Assembly: GCA_002438565.1 (NCBI GenBank)
Contig: DJPN01000002.1
Location: 12,306-76,305 of the forward strand
Direction: 5' to 3'
DNA length: 64,000 bases
From: Alphaproteobacteria bacterium UBA6411
GTDB taxonomy: Bacteria > Pseudomonadota > Alphaproteobacteria > CAAGCB01 > CAG-977
The notes under the pieces are model-generated. The model was not told where the DNA came from. It was given only the letters and a program-made list of their open reading frames with translations, and searched no databases. The translations under genes were made by a program, and so were the position numbers. Shown here one piece after another: positions 37,076 to 45,479 of this stretch. Each line of letters begins with the position of its first letter. Positions within the stretch are counted from its first letter, which is position 1.

Positions 37076-37258
37076 GGAAGACTGCTTCGACCGTGGAATC
37101 AACTCACGCGTCGCGTGGGCCGCTTGGAATAAGTGGGAACCATATACCGCCCCCGCTGAACTAACGAAAGCTCATTGGCTGACGGCAGGGACAGTCCCCT
37201 GTATTTTAAACGTTGGCCCCGAGTACCTGCGGGATCCTCACGCGTCAAGAAGTCTTCC
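37076..37258 (-). ncRNA. ssrS: 6S RNA
   Basis: This 183-base stretch lies between zapA and fthC, the classic 6S RNA site. On the minus strand its ends pair: GGAAGACTTC at the 5' end with GCAGTCTTCC at the 3' end, followed by TTGTTTTTT. Long imperfect complementary arms (for example GACGCGTGAG with CACGCGACGCGTGAG nearby) flank a central less-paired region, as expected for the open-promoter mimic that sequesters sigma-70 RNA polymerase. A TAAACT near 37266-37271 could be the -10. Ends are estimated from the pairing. Confidence 0.85.
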
Positions 37259-37268
37259 GCTTGACAGT

Positions 37269-37592
37269 TTACGCATTTTCAATCGATTCGGCAAGGGCTG
37301 AAATCCGTTGAGCCACTTTTTCCACCATTTGGGCGGCATGATCCATCACTTCGGCCGTAACCGCATTGTCGCGTTCCAGCTGCGCGGCGTTTTCCCCCTG
37401 TTCGGACAAATCGCTTGCCAGCATCAGCGCGCCCATGACCAGCCCCATGTTTTCGGGCATCGGACGGCGGCTGTTGAGCAACGCCACTTTATCATTCAGC
37501 GCTTTGGCCAGCGTCATCAGCTGCCGTTCCTGTCCGTCGGCGCACATCATCGTGTATTTGCGCCCGCCGATTGTCAGCGTTACTTCAGCCAT
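37269..37592 (-). CDS. zapA: Cell division protein ZapA
   Basis: A 107-residue FtsZ-ring stabiliser. The N-terminal domain has VTLTIGGRKYTMMCADGQE, and the rest is a coiled coil (NDKVALLNSRRP, then LERDNAVTAEVMDHAAQMVEK). The ATG overlaps the stop of the upstream coiled-coil gene by eight bases, with GGGGG as the ribosome site. 6S RNA follows, so transcripts may run from zapA into the RNA. Confidence 0.9.
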   Translation of the reverse strand: MAEVTLTIGGRKYTMMCADGQERQLMTLAKALNDKVALLNSRRPMPENMGLVMGALMLASDLSEQGENAAQLERDNAVTAEVMDHAAQMVEKVAQRISALAESIENA

Positions 37593-38229
37593 CGGATGAA
37601 TCCCCCTTTAAAATGCGCAGTTCCTCCAGCGTCGAATCCAGCCGTTCGGCGGCCTGCCTTGTCGTTTCCTTGAGTTCGGCGAAAGCGGTTTGAATACCGT
37701 CGCGTTCAACGGCGATTCGTTCCTTTTCCGCAAACAGGGCGTTTTTGTCGTTTTCCAGTTCGGCGGCCAGCTTTTTCAGCGATTCGATTTGAGCTTTGGC
37801 GGCGACCAGCTCGCCATTGCCCGCCGATTCGCCCGCGCTTTGCAAACAGCGGTTCAATTCGGCTTCGGCGTCCTCTTTCGCTTTGATAAGGGCGGGACGC
37901 TCCTCCGCCCAGCCTTCGCGGAATTTTTTGAACTGTTCGCGTTCGGTCAGCAGCTGGTTTTTTTCGGCAATCAAGCGGTTGCGGGCGGCGGTCAGCTCGG
38001 CGATTTGCGCTTTCAGTTCCGTATTTTCCGATTCGCTCTGCCTCGCCTGTTCCAACTGCGCCGTCAAGGATTCGACCCGCGCGAACAAATCGGCGTTCTG
38101 CGTTTGCGCGGCGGCAAACTGCGCCCGTTCCCGCGCCAGCTTTTCCCCCGCCGCGTCCAATTTTTGCGCCGCCTGCGCCAAACTTTCCAAAGCTGTTTGC
38201 AACCGTTCGTTCAAGCTCACCGTCTTCAT
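37585..38229 (-). CDS. Coiled-coil protein upstream of zapA
   Basis: A 214-residue almost entirely coiled-coil protein (heptads from residue ~5 to 205, Glu/Ala/Gln-rich) with no signal or membrane segment. Its position just upstream of and overlapping zapA suggests a division role similar to ZapB-like or DUF4164-like partners; this is inference. The start is uncertain: the ATG at 38229 has a GGGG directly abutting it and no properly spaced site, and a GTG four codons later is an alternative. Confidence 0.65.
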   Translation of the reverse strand: MKTVSLNERLQTALESLAQAAQKLDAAGEKLARERAQFAAAQTQNADLFARVESLTAQLEQARQSESENTELKAQIAELTAARNRLIAEKNQLLTEREQFKKFREGWAEERPALIKAKEDAEAELNRCLQSAGESAGNGELVAAKAQIESLKKLAAELENDKNALFAEKERIAVERDGIQTAFAELKETTRQAAERLDSTLEELRILKGDSSDG

Positions 38230-38334
38230 CCCCAGTTTTTGAAACTTTGTTCCAAGATTAAGATTTTGCCGCCCGTTGTGCAACGATTTATTGACGATTT
38301 GATGCGACAATCACTTTCATCAGCGGAGGTTGCC

Positions 38335-38784
38335 ATGAAACAAGGACTTTTTTTGATTTGCCCGACGGGGCTGAAAGCGGACGTTTTGAACAAAATCGCC
38401 AAAATCGGTTCCGCCGACGCTTTTTTATATGAAGGCACGAACGCCCTGCCCGAAATCAAAGACGCCGTTCAAGCCAAAAACATCGCTTTCATTGTCGAAA
38501 ACGATGCGGAGTTGGCTTTAAAACTGAACGCGGACGGCGTTCAAATTCCGTATGAAAAAGGCATTAAAAAAATCAAGGCCGATTTGGGCGATTTGGCGCT
38601 GGGCGTCGTGTGCTCCACCCGTGACGAAGCCATGCGCGCGGGCGAAGCGGGGGCGGATTACATCGCTTTCGACGGTGAAAAATCGACGGAACTCGCCCTT
38701 TGGTGGATTGAGCTGTTCACCGTGCCGTGTCTGGTTTTGAACGCCCCCTGCGAACAGGCGGATTTCAAGGTCGAACGCTTGTAA
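38335..38784 (+). CDS. Shortened ThiE/TenI-like protein
   Basis: A 149-residue protein resembling the C-terminal two-thirds of thiamine-phosphate synthase: LNADGVQIPYEKG, LALGVVCSTRDEAMRAGEAGADYIAFD. Full ThiE is ~210 residues; here the first strands are compressed and the phosphate-binding end after FD is nearly absent, so synthase activity is doubtful. GGAGG lies seven bases before the ATG. It is divergent from the zapA-side coiled-coil gene and its stop overlaps gtrA by 20 bases. It may be a regulator or a degraded enzyme. Confidence 0.6.
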   Translation: MKQGLFLICPTGLKADVLNKIAKIGSADAFLYEGTNALPEIKDAVQAKNIAFIVENDAELALKLNADGVQIPYEKGIKKIKADLGDLALGVVCSTRDEAMRAGEAGADYIAFDGEKSTELALWWIELFTVPCLVLNAPCEQADFKVERL

Positions 38785-39175
38785 ATACAAACGTTTTGTT
38801 CAAAAAATATCCCAGCAAAGCGACGGGCAAGGTCAGCAAAGCCCCTGCGATGTAGCGGTTCGGCAGGCCGCACAGCTCGCACAGTTTGATGCCCGCGACG
38901 TTGGCCAGCGCCAGAACGGCGTAAACGGCGGCGAAGCGGGAAATCAGCCGCCTTTCAAACTGTTTGAAAACGAATCGTCCGAACGTGTTGAAGTTGAACG
39001 CAACGCCGCACACCGTTGCCGAAACAACCGCGGCGGGATACGGCAAGCTCAGCCGAATCAGCGCGGCGTACACGCCGTAATAAAACAGCGTGTTTATCCC
39101 GCCCGCGATTAAAAACAGCAAAAAACGCTCGCTCAATCCCGTCAGAAAGCTTATCTGCCGCAACAGCTTTTTCAT
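38765..39175 (-). CDS. GtrA family membrane protein
   Basis: A 136-residue protein with four hydrophobic segments and the GtrA start FLLFLIAGGINTLFYYGVY and end LGYFLNKTFVF. GtrA proteins are thought to help move undecaprenyl-linked sugars across the inner membrane for surface glycan modification. The start at 39175 overlaps the epmA stop (ATGA), so it is coupled to epmA. No glycosyltransferase partner is adjacent. Confidence 0.85.
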   Translation of the reverse strand: MKKLLRQISFLTGLSERFLLFLIAGGINTLFYYGVYAALIRLSLPYPAAVVSATVCGVAFNFNTFGRFVFKQFERRLISRFAAVYAVLALANVAGIKLCELCGLPNRYIAGALLTLPVALLGYFLNKTFVFTSVRP

Positions 39176-40224
39176 GCAACGGGCGCCCACAAAACGTCCT
39201 CGATTCGGCTCGCCCCCGTAATCAGCATGACCAAACGGTCGATTCCGACGGCAATGCCCGCGGCGGGCGGCATGGCGGCGACGGCGGCGATGAAATCCTC
39301 GTCAATCGGATAGCGTTCGCCGTACAGCTTTTCCTTTAAATCCATATCGTGTTCAAAGCGTTCGCGCTGTTCTTTCGCGTCGGTCAGTTCGGAAAACGCG
39401 TTCGCCAGCTCGATGCCCGAAGCATACACTTCAAAACGTTCCGCCAGCCGTTCGTCCGACGGTTTGCGCCGCGACAAAGCCGCCATGCACACGGGATAGT
39501 CGTACAAAATCGTCGGCCGGCCGGCCAGCCCCAAGTGCGGTTCGATTTTTTCGTAAGCGATGCGGAAATAAATGTCGTCCCAGCGGTCGTCGGGCGACGT
39601 TTCGATGCCGATTTTTTTTGCCTGTTCCGCCAAAGGCGCGGGGTCGGGCTCAAGGCTCGGCTCTTTGGGCAAAGTCGCCATCAAATCGAACCCCGCGTAT
39701 TTTTGCACCGCTTCGGCAACCGATATTTTTTCCCATTCAACGAACGGATCACATTCGACACCGTCGCCTTTGAGTTTTTTAACCCCGCACGATTCGGCAC
39801 ACGCGCGCACCAGTTCGACCGTGTCGTCCATCAGCGTCGTGTAATCGCAATTCGCCCGATACCACTCCAGCATGATGAATTCGGGGTGATGGTGCTTGGA
39901 TCGTTCTTCGTTGCGGAACACGCGCGCCATTTGAAAGATTCGGGGCAAGCCCGCCGCCAGCAGTTTTTTCATCGTGAATTCGGGCGACGTGTGCAGATAC
40001 ATCGTTCGGTCGTCCTGCCCGAACGGTTCAACCAAAGACGTCTGAAACGCTTTCAAGTGCGGCTCCAGCCCCGGGGAAATTTGCAAAATCGGCGTTTCAA
40101 CCTCCAAAAAATCCCGTGAAACAAAGAATTGTCTGACGGCTTCGATAATCGCCGCGCGTTTTCTCAGCAGCGGCAAACGGCGCACATATTCGGCGGGATG
40201 CCAGAACGGAATCTGATTGGTCAT
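39172..40224 (-). CDS. epmA: EF-P lysine lysyltransferase EpmA
   Basis: A 350-residue class II lysyl-tRNA-synthetase paralogue lacking the anticodon-binding domain. It attaches beta-lysine (or lysine) to EF-P. Class II motifs: FRNEERSKHHHPEFIMLEWY (motif 2) and GIAVGIDRLVMLITG (motif 3). It is divergent from efp, its substrate gene. The partner aminomutase EpmB is not in the window. Confidence 0.93.
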   Translation of the reverse strand: MTNQIPFWHPAEYVRRLPLLRKRAAIIEAVRQFFVSRDFLEVETPILQISPGLEPHLKAFQTSLVEPFGQDDRTMYLHTSPEFTMKKLLAAGLPRIFQMARVFRNEERSKHHHPEFIMLEWYRANCDYTTLMDDTVELVRACAESCGVKKLKGDGVECDPFVEWEKISVAEAVQKYAGFDLMATLPKEPSLEPDPAPLAEQAKKIGIETSPDDRWDDIYFRIAYEKIEPHLGLAGRPTILYDYPVCMAALSRRKPSDERLAERFEVYASGIELANAFSELTDAKEQRERFEHDMDLKEKLYGERYPIDEDFIAAVAAMPPAAGIAVGIDRLVMLITGASRIEDVLWAPVA

Positions 40225-40330
40225 AAAAAAATTACTCCTTTTGACGGCTGGGCTCTTGCGTTACAAAAGCCAATCTGTTATTTTTCGCTAAATTCTATCT
40301 TCTTTACTTTTGTATACAAGGAAAAAAGTC

Positions 40331-40894
40331 ATGAAAATGCAAGCTAACCAAATCCGTCCGGGTTGGGTCATCGAATACAACGGCAAACAGTGTCTGGTCA
40401 TCGGCATCGACTTGGTGATTCCGGGCAAAGGCAACGCCACCATTCAGGTCGAAATGCGCGACGTCGCCACGGGCGTCAAAACCCAGCAGCGCTGGCGCAC
40501 GGCCGATACCGTCGAAAAATTGATGAGCGAAGACCACGACTGCACTTATTTGTATTCGGACGGCAAAGACTTGACGTTCATGATGATCGACACTTACGAC
40601 CAGTTCACCGTGCCCAAGGAATTGCTGGGCGATCGCGCCGCTTATCTGCAGGACAACATGGAATGTGTCGTCCAGTTCATTGAAGGCCACCCCGTCAGCG
40701 TCGAAATTCCGGCCAAGGTCGTTCAGACCGTCGTCGAAACCGAACCCGTCATCAAAGGACAGACCGTTTCGTCGTCTTACAAACCCGCGGTTTTGGACAA
40801 CGGATTGCGCATCGGCGTTCCGCCGTTTGTTGCGACGGGCGACAAAATCGTCGTTTCCACCATTGACAACACCTATGTCGAACGCGCGAAATAA
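40331..40894 (+). CDS. efp: Elongation factor P
   Basis: A 187-residue translation factor that rescues ribosomes stalled at polyproline. The modified lysine is expected at Lys33 in the loop VIPGKGNA, the context recognised by EpmA. The C-terminal OB domain ends with TGDKIVVSTIDNTYVERAK. The start at 40331 is chosen over an ATG seven codons upstream because AAGGA lies seven bases before it. The suhB-like gene follows 21 bases later. Confidence 0.96.
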   Translation: MKMQANQIRPGWVIEYNGKQCLVIGIDLVIPGKGNATIQVEMRDVATGVKTQQRWRTADTVEKLMSEDHDCTYLYSDGKDLTFMMIDTYDQFTVPKELLGDRAAYLQDNMECVVQFIEGHPVSVEIPAKVVQTVVETEPVIKGQTVSSSYKPAVLDNGLRIGVPPFVATGDKIVVSTIDNTYVERAK

Positions 40895-40915
40895 TTAAGG
40901 AAAGAGGCTGATTCC

Positions 40916-42007
40916 ATGCCTAAAACTACAATCAGACCGTCCAGCCCGATGATGCGCCGTTCCGGTGCGCGCAAAGCCATTGCCGCAGAACGCGTTTCCG
41001 AACGCAAAGCGCAGGAGCAGGAACGTTTGGTCAAGGAAAACATCAAAAACCGCGCCATTGCAGCCCTGCAGCAAAAGCAGGAGGAAATGCGTGAAGCGCG
41101 CGGCGAACGCGAAGGCTTTGACGACCGCCATGAAAGAACGACTTTCATGAAGCGCGATCCCGTGGTTGATTTCCGCGAATCCCGCCAAGACAAATTCATT
41201 TCGTCGCTGTCGGCGAACTTGAACGTGATGATCCAAGCCGTCAAACGCGCCGGCCGCGGGCTGATGCGCGATTTCGGCGAATTGGAAAACCTGCAGCTGT
41301 CGCAAAAGGGCGCGGCGGATTTTGTTTCCACCGCCGACACCAATTCCGAAAAAACACTGCGCGAATATTTGCTGAAAGTCCGTCCCCGCTACGGCTTTTT
41401 GCAAGAGGAAGGCGGTGAAATCAAAGGCGAGGACACGTCGCACCGCTGGATTATCGATCCGCTGGACGGCACGATGAACTTTTTGCACGCCGTCCCGCAT
41501 TTCGCGATTTCTCTGGCTTTGCAGGAAGATCAGGAAATTGTCGCCGGCGTGGTCTACAACCCCGCCACGTCCGATTTGTTTTATGCGGAAAAAGGATTCG
41601 GCGCATGGATGCTGACCGCTTCGGGTTCCAGCCGTCTGCACGTTTCCAAACGCTCGGCTTTGAACGAATCCGTCGTTGTAACGGGCATTCCGCACTTGGG
41701 ACACGGCAATGCCGAACGCTTTGTCGCTCAGCTGATGCCGATGATGACCAAAACGGGCGGGGTTCGCCGCATGGGCGCCGCTTCTTTGGATTTGGCGTAC
41801 GTCGCCGCCGGCCGCTTTGAATGTTATTGGGAAGAAGACATCAAACCGTGGGATATTGCCGCGGGGATGCTGATGGTGCGCGAAGCGGGCGGACGCGTCT
41901 GCACGACTTCGGGCGTCGAAACCCCGAAAACGGTTCTGACGGACGGATCGATTTTGGCTTCAAACTCTTTGCAGTACGAAGTATTCAAAAGCCTTATCGT
42001 CAAATAA
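40916..42007 (+). CDS. suhB: Inositol monophosphatase family protein (SuhB-like) with N-terminal extension
   Basis: A 363-residue protein. The C-terminal ~265 residues are an IMPase: FVSTADTNSEKTL, GFLQEEGGE (metal Glu), WIIDPLDGTMNFLH (metal Asp residues) and PWDIAAGMLMVREAGG. It likely hydrolyses myo-inositol-1-phosphate or a related phosphate. Residues 1-95 are an additional basic, Glu/Gln/Arg-rich helical extension (ISSLSANLNV marks the join), longer than in typical SuhB. The ATG has an AAGGAAAGAGG site. It is in line with efp and the OmpA/MotA-like genes. Confidence 0.85.
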   Translation: MPKTTIRPSSPMMRRSGARKAIAAERVSERKAQEQERLVKENIKNRAIAALQQKQEEMREARGEREGFDDRHERTTFMKRDPVVDFRESRQDKFISSLSANLNVMIQAVKRAGRGLMRDFGELENLQLSQKGAADFVSTADTNSEKTLREYLLKVRPRYGFLQEEGGEIKGEDTSHRWIIDPLDGTMNFLHAVPHFAISLALQEDQEIVAGVVYNPATSDLFYAEKGFGAWMLTASGSSRLHVSKRSALNESVVVTGIPHLGHGNAERFVAQLMPMMTKTGGVRRMGAASLDLAYVAAGRFECYWEEDIKPWDIAAGMLMVREAGGRVCTTSGVETPKTVLTDGSILASNSLQYEVFKSLIVK

Positions 42008-42018
42008 GGAGAACACCC

Positions 42019-43077
42019 ATTTTCCGCCGTTTTGCAAAATTTACCGCCGTTTTTGCCGTTGTTTACGCAACGGCGACGGCGGCTTTTGCTCAAATCACGT
42101 TGGATTTGGACGTATTGACGGATGATCTGACGGCATCGGCGAAAGAACGGGAAAACCAATCGAACGTCGCTTTGACTCCGCCCGCCGAAAAAAGCGTCGC
42201 AGCTCCGAAAAAAGAAAGCGCAAAACCCGTTCGCAAGAAAAGCGGAAAAGGGAAAAAGGCGGTAAAGGCCGTCAAGGCGAAAAAGCCGAAAAAAGCCGTA
42301 AAACCCGTTGTTAAACAGCCGGTCAAACCCGCTAAAAAATACGAAGTCAAGGAAAACGGCACGGGGGACGCGCATGACAGGCTGAAACCCCGCGCAGATC
42401 CCGTTCCGACGGTCAAGGTCCTGCCCGTCGCCCCTCTGCCCGTCAAAACGCAGGAACCTGTTTTGCAGGCCGAAGCCGCACCCGCAGAACCGATGCTGTC
42501 CAAGCATTTTCTGGAACAAAAGGAAAAGGGTGAACAGACCGCGAAAGAGCTTGATTTGATGAAGCAGGCGCAAACGGCTGAACCGGACGCAATTCCCGAA
42601 ATGCTGCTGACCCGCAAAACGTCAAAAGTTTTAAAAACGGACGAGGCCGCCAAATGGTCGGTCGTCCCCGTCATACGAAAACTGACGCCGAAAGAACGCT
42701 CGGCCTTTTTGGTCAAGGAAGTCCCTGCGGATTCGGCAACGGCAAAAGCGGTTTTGCGGAACAAAGATTTGACGGCGATATTTGTTTTCTTGGAAAATTC
42801 CGCCGAATTGACAGAGGAAATGCAGGCTGAAATAGAAAAGCTGGCAAAACTTTTCAAAAAAGATTCCGCCCGCCGCATTTTGATATTGTCGTACAGCCGT
42901 CCGTCGGCTCAAGACACCGGCAGAGAACGCCAGACGTCTTTGCGGCGCGCATTGGCGGTTCGTTCGGCCTTGGCGCGCGCAGGCATCAGCAGTTTGCGGA
43001 TTGAAATCAGATCGCAGGCGACAAAAGGCGCAGGCGGCAAACTGCCCGACCGCGCCGATATTTTGATTGACGGATAA
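42019..43077 (+). CDS. OmpA-like exported protein with apparent ATT start codon
   Basis: A 352-residue protein. No ATG, GTG or TTG lies near the head of the frame. An AAGGAG ribosome site stands seven bases before an ATT at 42019, and translation from there gives a normal signal peptide (FRRFAKFTAVFAVVYATATAAFA). The mature chain has a long Lys/Pro/Ala-rich region (~40-170). The C-terminal ~110 residues resemble a degenerate OmpA domain (FVFLENSAELTEEMQAEIEK, RRALAVRSALARAGI). A real start at ATT or a substituted ATG are both possible. The gene begins 11 bases after suhB and precedes the MotA-like gene. Confidence 0.65.
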   Translation: MFRRFAKFTAVFAVVYATATAAFAQITLDLDVLTDDLTASAKERENQSNVALTPPAEKSVAAPKKESAKPVRKKSGKGKKAVKAVKAKKPKKAVKPVVKQPVKPAKKYEVKENGTGDAHDRLKPRADPVPTVKVLPVAPLPVKTQEPVLQAEAAPAEPMLSKHFLEQKEKGEQTAKELDLMKQAQTAEPDAIPEMLLTRKTSKVLKTDEAAKWSVVPVIRKLTPKERSAFLVKEVPADSATAKAVLRNKDLTAIFVFLENSAELTEEMQAEIEKLAKLFKKDSARRILILSYSRPSAQDTGRERQTSLRRALAVRSALARAGISSLRIEIRSQATKGAGGKLPDRADILIDG

Positions 43078-43103
43078 AACAACTCACAAGAGGAGTGTTT
43101 CCC

Positions 43104-44093
43104 ATGGAATTTCCCGGCCGCTACATTGCGCGAATGGTATTGTTTCTGGCGTTGGTCTGCATTGCAGGCGTTTTGCTGTTTCCGTTTTTAAAATCGGCGT
43201 TTTTCACAAATCCCGTTTTAAACGGCTTGATTGTTTTCGTTTTGGCGGCGGGCATCATTTTAAATTTCCGATCCGTCCTTGTTTTGCGCAAGGAAATCAA
43301 ATGGATAAATGCCTCTCCTCTGCCTTTGGAGGATGCGGCGGTCGCCCCGTTGCGGCTGTTGTCCCCGCTGGCGCTGATTTTGAAAAACAACCGCGCCAAG
43401 GGAAACGCCGTCATTTCCCCGACGATTGCGCGCTCCGTTTTGGATTCGGTCGGAATGCGCATGGAGGAAGTCCGCGACATTTCGCGCTATTTAATCGGAT
43501 TGTCCACGTTCTTGGGGTTGCTGGGAACGTTTTGGGGATTGATGAGCACCGTCGGCGCGGTCGGCGATGTGATTCGGTCGCTGAATGTGTCGGGCGAATC
43601 GGCGACGGACGCGTTCAATACGATTAAAAACAGTTTGGAAGCCCCCATGTCAGGGATGGGAACGGCGTTTTCGTCATCTTTGCTGGGACTGGCGGGCGCG
43701 CTGGTTATGGGTTTCTTGGATTTACAGGCAAACGGCGCGCAAAACCGTTTTTACAACGGATTGGACGAACATCTGGCGGCGTTGACCCGCTATGCGTCGG
43801 GTGTCGGATCCACGGACGATTCGGTAACGTCCAACGCGGCGTATACCAACGCTTTGCTGGAACAAATGGTGGAAAGCATGGCCGATATCCGCCGCCAGCT
43901 GCAAATCGGCGATGCAAAAGCGCAGGAACGCGCGCAAAACGATACGGATTTGCTGCGCTACATCAGCCGAATCGACCGCAGTATCGGACAGATTGACAAA
44001 AATTCGGAAGCCCGTCAGGAAATTCTGCTGCGCGAAGTCCGCGATTCGTTCCGTTTGCTGATTCGCACCATTTCGGGAACGGACGGAAAATAA
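43104..44093 (+). CDS. MotA/TolQ/ExbB-like proton channel protein
   Basis: A 329-residue inner-membrane protein. Two hydrophobic segments near the N-terminus (~10-30, ~34-55), a cytoplasmic stretch, then ISRYLIGLSTFLGLLGTFWGL and, after GTAFSSSLLGLAGALVMG, a fourth segment. This is the TolQ/ExbB/MotA channel pattern, in which protons drive a partner across the periplasm. AGAGGAG precedes the ATG at 43104. It overlaps the following OmpA/MotB-like gene by one base (TAATG), the likely partner. Confidence 0.8.
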   Translation: MEFPGRYIARMVLFLALVCIAGVLLFPFLKSAFFTNPVLNGLIVFVLAAGIILNFRSVLVLRKEIKWINASPLPLEDAAVAPLRLLSPLALILKNNRAKGNAVISPTIARSVLDSVGMRMEEVRDISRYLIGLSTFLGLLGTFWGLMSTVGAVGDVIRSLNVSGESATDAFNTIKNSLEAPMSGMGTAFSSSLLGLAGALVMGFLDLQANGAQNRFYNGLDEHLAALTRYASGVGSTDDSVTSNAAYTNALLEQMVESMADIRRQLQIGDAKAQERAQNDTDLLRYISRIDRSIGQIDKNSEARQEILLREVRDSFRLLIRTISGTDGK

Positions 44094-45115
44094 TGGCGGG
44101 ACGAATTCGCAAACACGCCGTTTACAATTTTTGGCCGAGCTTTGTCGACGTCATGTCGAATCTGCTGATTGTCGTCCTGTTTTTCCTGTTGCTGTTCGTT
44201 GTTTCGCACTATTTTCTGGGGCGCAATCTGGATACGAAAAACTCTGAAATCGAACTGCTGAACAATCAGCTGAACACTTTGTCCGACGAACTGTCGAACG
44301 AACGGAAAACCGCCGCCGATTTGGGGGAACAACTGTCCGCGGCGCGTTCAGACTATAAGGATTCTCTGGCTAAAATAGCCCTTTTGACGCAAGACGTCGA
44401 AGCGTTGGAATTACGCAAAAAAGAATTGGAAAAAGAGGCCTCGGCTCACAAACAGGCTTTTGAAAACGAACGTAAAATCTCCGACGAAGCGAAAGCTCAC
44501 ATCGCGCTTTTGAACACGAAAACGCAAAATCTGACCGACGAAATCGCGAAATTGAACGCGGCTTTGGGCGCGGCGGAGGAAAAAGCCAAAACGCAAAACG
44601 CGCAAATCGCGGATTTGGGGAAACGGCTGAACAAAGCTTTGGCGCAAAAAGCGTCAGAGCTGTCTTATTACCGTTCCGATTTTTTCGGCACTTTGCGCAA
44701 GGTGCTGGAAAACCGCGACGATATCCGAATCGTCGGCGACCGCTTTGTTTTCCAATCCGAACTGTTTTTCAAAAGCGGTTCCGCCCATTTGGAGGATCGC
44801 GGCAAGAAACAGCTGGATTTGATAGCGGCTTCCATTAAAGAACTGTCGCAAAAAATCCCCGCCAAAGTTCCTTGGGTTTTGCGGGTTGACGGGCATACGG
44901 ACAACGTTCCGATTTCAAACGAATTGTACGCGTCGAACTGGCATTTGTCGTCGGACAGGGCGATTGCCGTCGTGCGTTACTTGATAAAAAAAGGAGTTCC
45001 CGCCAACCGGCTGGTCGCCGCGGGATTCGGATCTCATCAGCCGATTGCGGCCGGCAATTCCCCCGCCGCCCGCAAAAAAAACCGCCGCATCGAATTTAAA
45101 TTGACGGAAAGATAG
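44093..45115 (+). CDS. MotB/OmpA-like peptidoglycan-binding protein
   Basis: A 340-residue protein: a short basic N-terminus, one transmembrane helix in FWPSFVDVMSNLLIVVLFF with the membrane Asp typical of MotB-like stators, a ~140-residue coiled coil, then an OmpA-type peptidoglycan-binding domain (FFKSGSAHLEDRGK, RVDGHTDNVPI, LSSDRAIAVVRYL, NRRIEFKL). With the MotA-like protein it probably forms a proton-driven envelope complex that grips the cell wall. Length and coiled coil exceed flagellar MotB, and no flagellar genes are near. Confidence 0.85.
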   Translation: MAGRIRKHAVYNFWPSFVDVMSNLLIVVLFFLLLFVVSHYFLGRNLDTKNSEIELLNNQLNTLSDELSNERKTAADLGEQLSAARSDYKDSLAKIALLTQDVEALELRKKELEKEASAHKQAFENERKISDEAKAHIALLNTKTQNLTDEIAKLNAALGAAEEKAKTQNAQIADLGKRLNKALAQKASELSYYRSDFFGTLRKVLENRDDIRIVGDRFVFQSELFFKSGSAHLEDRGKKQLDLIAASIKELSQKIPAKVPWVLRVDGHTDNVPISNELYASNWHLSSDRAIAVVRYLIKKGVPANRLVAAGFGSHQPIAAGNSPAARKKNRRIEFKLTER

Positions 45116-45144
45116 CCTTTTTTGACTTTTTTAAAGAAAGAGGC

Positions 45145-45173
45145 TTGAAATTCCCGACCGTTTAGAGTATAGA
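45145..45173 (+). promoter_or_regulatory. Predicted promoter for rpmE
   Basis: TTGAAA at 45145-45150, 17-bp spacer, TATAGA at 45168-45173, 32 bases before the rpmE ATG. Confidence 0.65.
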
Positions 45174-45205
45174 GAATTCACTTATTTACGGACTGGAGCA
45201 GAATT

Positions 45206-45430
45206 ATGAAAAAAGACATTCATCCGAACTACCACGAAATCACCGTGGTCATGACCGACGGAACCGAATTCAAAACCCGTTCCACGATGGGGAAAGAAGG
45301 CGACACCGTCCGTTTGGATATCGATCCGCTGTCGCATCCGGCTTGGACGGGTGTTTACCGCATGATCGACACAGGCGGTCAGCTGGCGAAGTTCAACAAA
45401 CGTTTCGCCGGCTTCACAGCCAAGAAATAA
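45206..45430 (+). CDS. rpmE: 50S ribosomal protein L31
   Basis: A 74-residue ribosomal protein. [19 protein letters not shown] and LSHPAWTG are the family signatures. There is no CxxC zinc motif, the form usual in alphaproteobacteria. TGGAG precedes the ATG. It has its own promoter and terminator, so it is a single-gene unit. Confidence 0.95.
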   Translation: MKKDIHPNYHEITVVMTDGTEFKTRSTMGKEGDTVRLDIDPLSHPAWTGVYRMIDTGGQLAKFNKRFAGFTAKK

Positions 45431-45444
45431 AGGTTTCCTTTTAA

Positions 45445-45478
45445 AACAGCGGCTTGTCCTCAAGCCGTTGTTTTTTTT
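45445..45478 (+). terminator. Rho-independent terminator after rpmE
   Basis: AACAGCGGCTTG pairs with CAAGCCGTTGTT (one G-T pair), TCCT loop, followed by eight to nine T residues. Confidence 0.9.
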
Positions 45479-45479
45479 A

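Noticed and set aside
37690..38334. Long N-terminal extension of the ThiE-like frame
   Set aside because: It overlaps the coiled-coil gene antisense. The ATG at 38335 has a strong GGAGG site.
40313..40318. TATACA as the -10 box of efp
   Set aside because: It overlaps the ribosome site region 13 bases before the start codon, so transcription from it would begin too late.
43104..45115. MotA-like plus OmpA/MotB-like pair as a Zorya anti-phage system (ZorA/ZorB)
   Set aside because: No ZorC, ZorD or ZorE-type gene follows; the next gene is rpmE. The pair sits in an efp-suhB housekeeping context.
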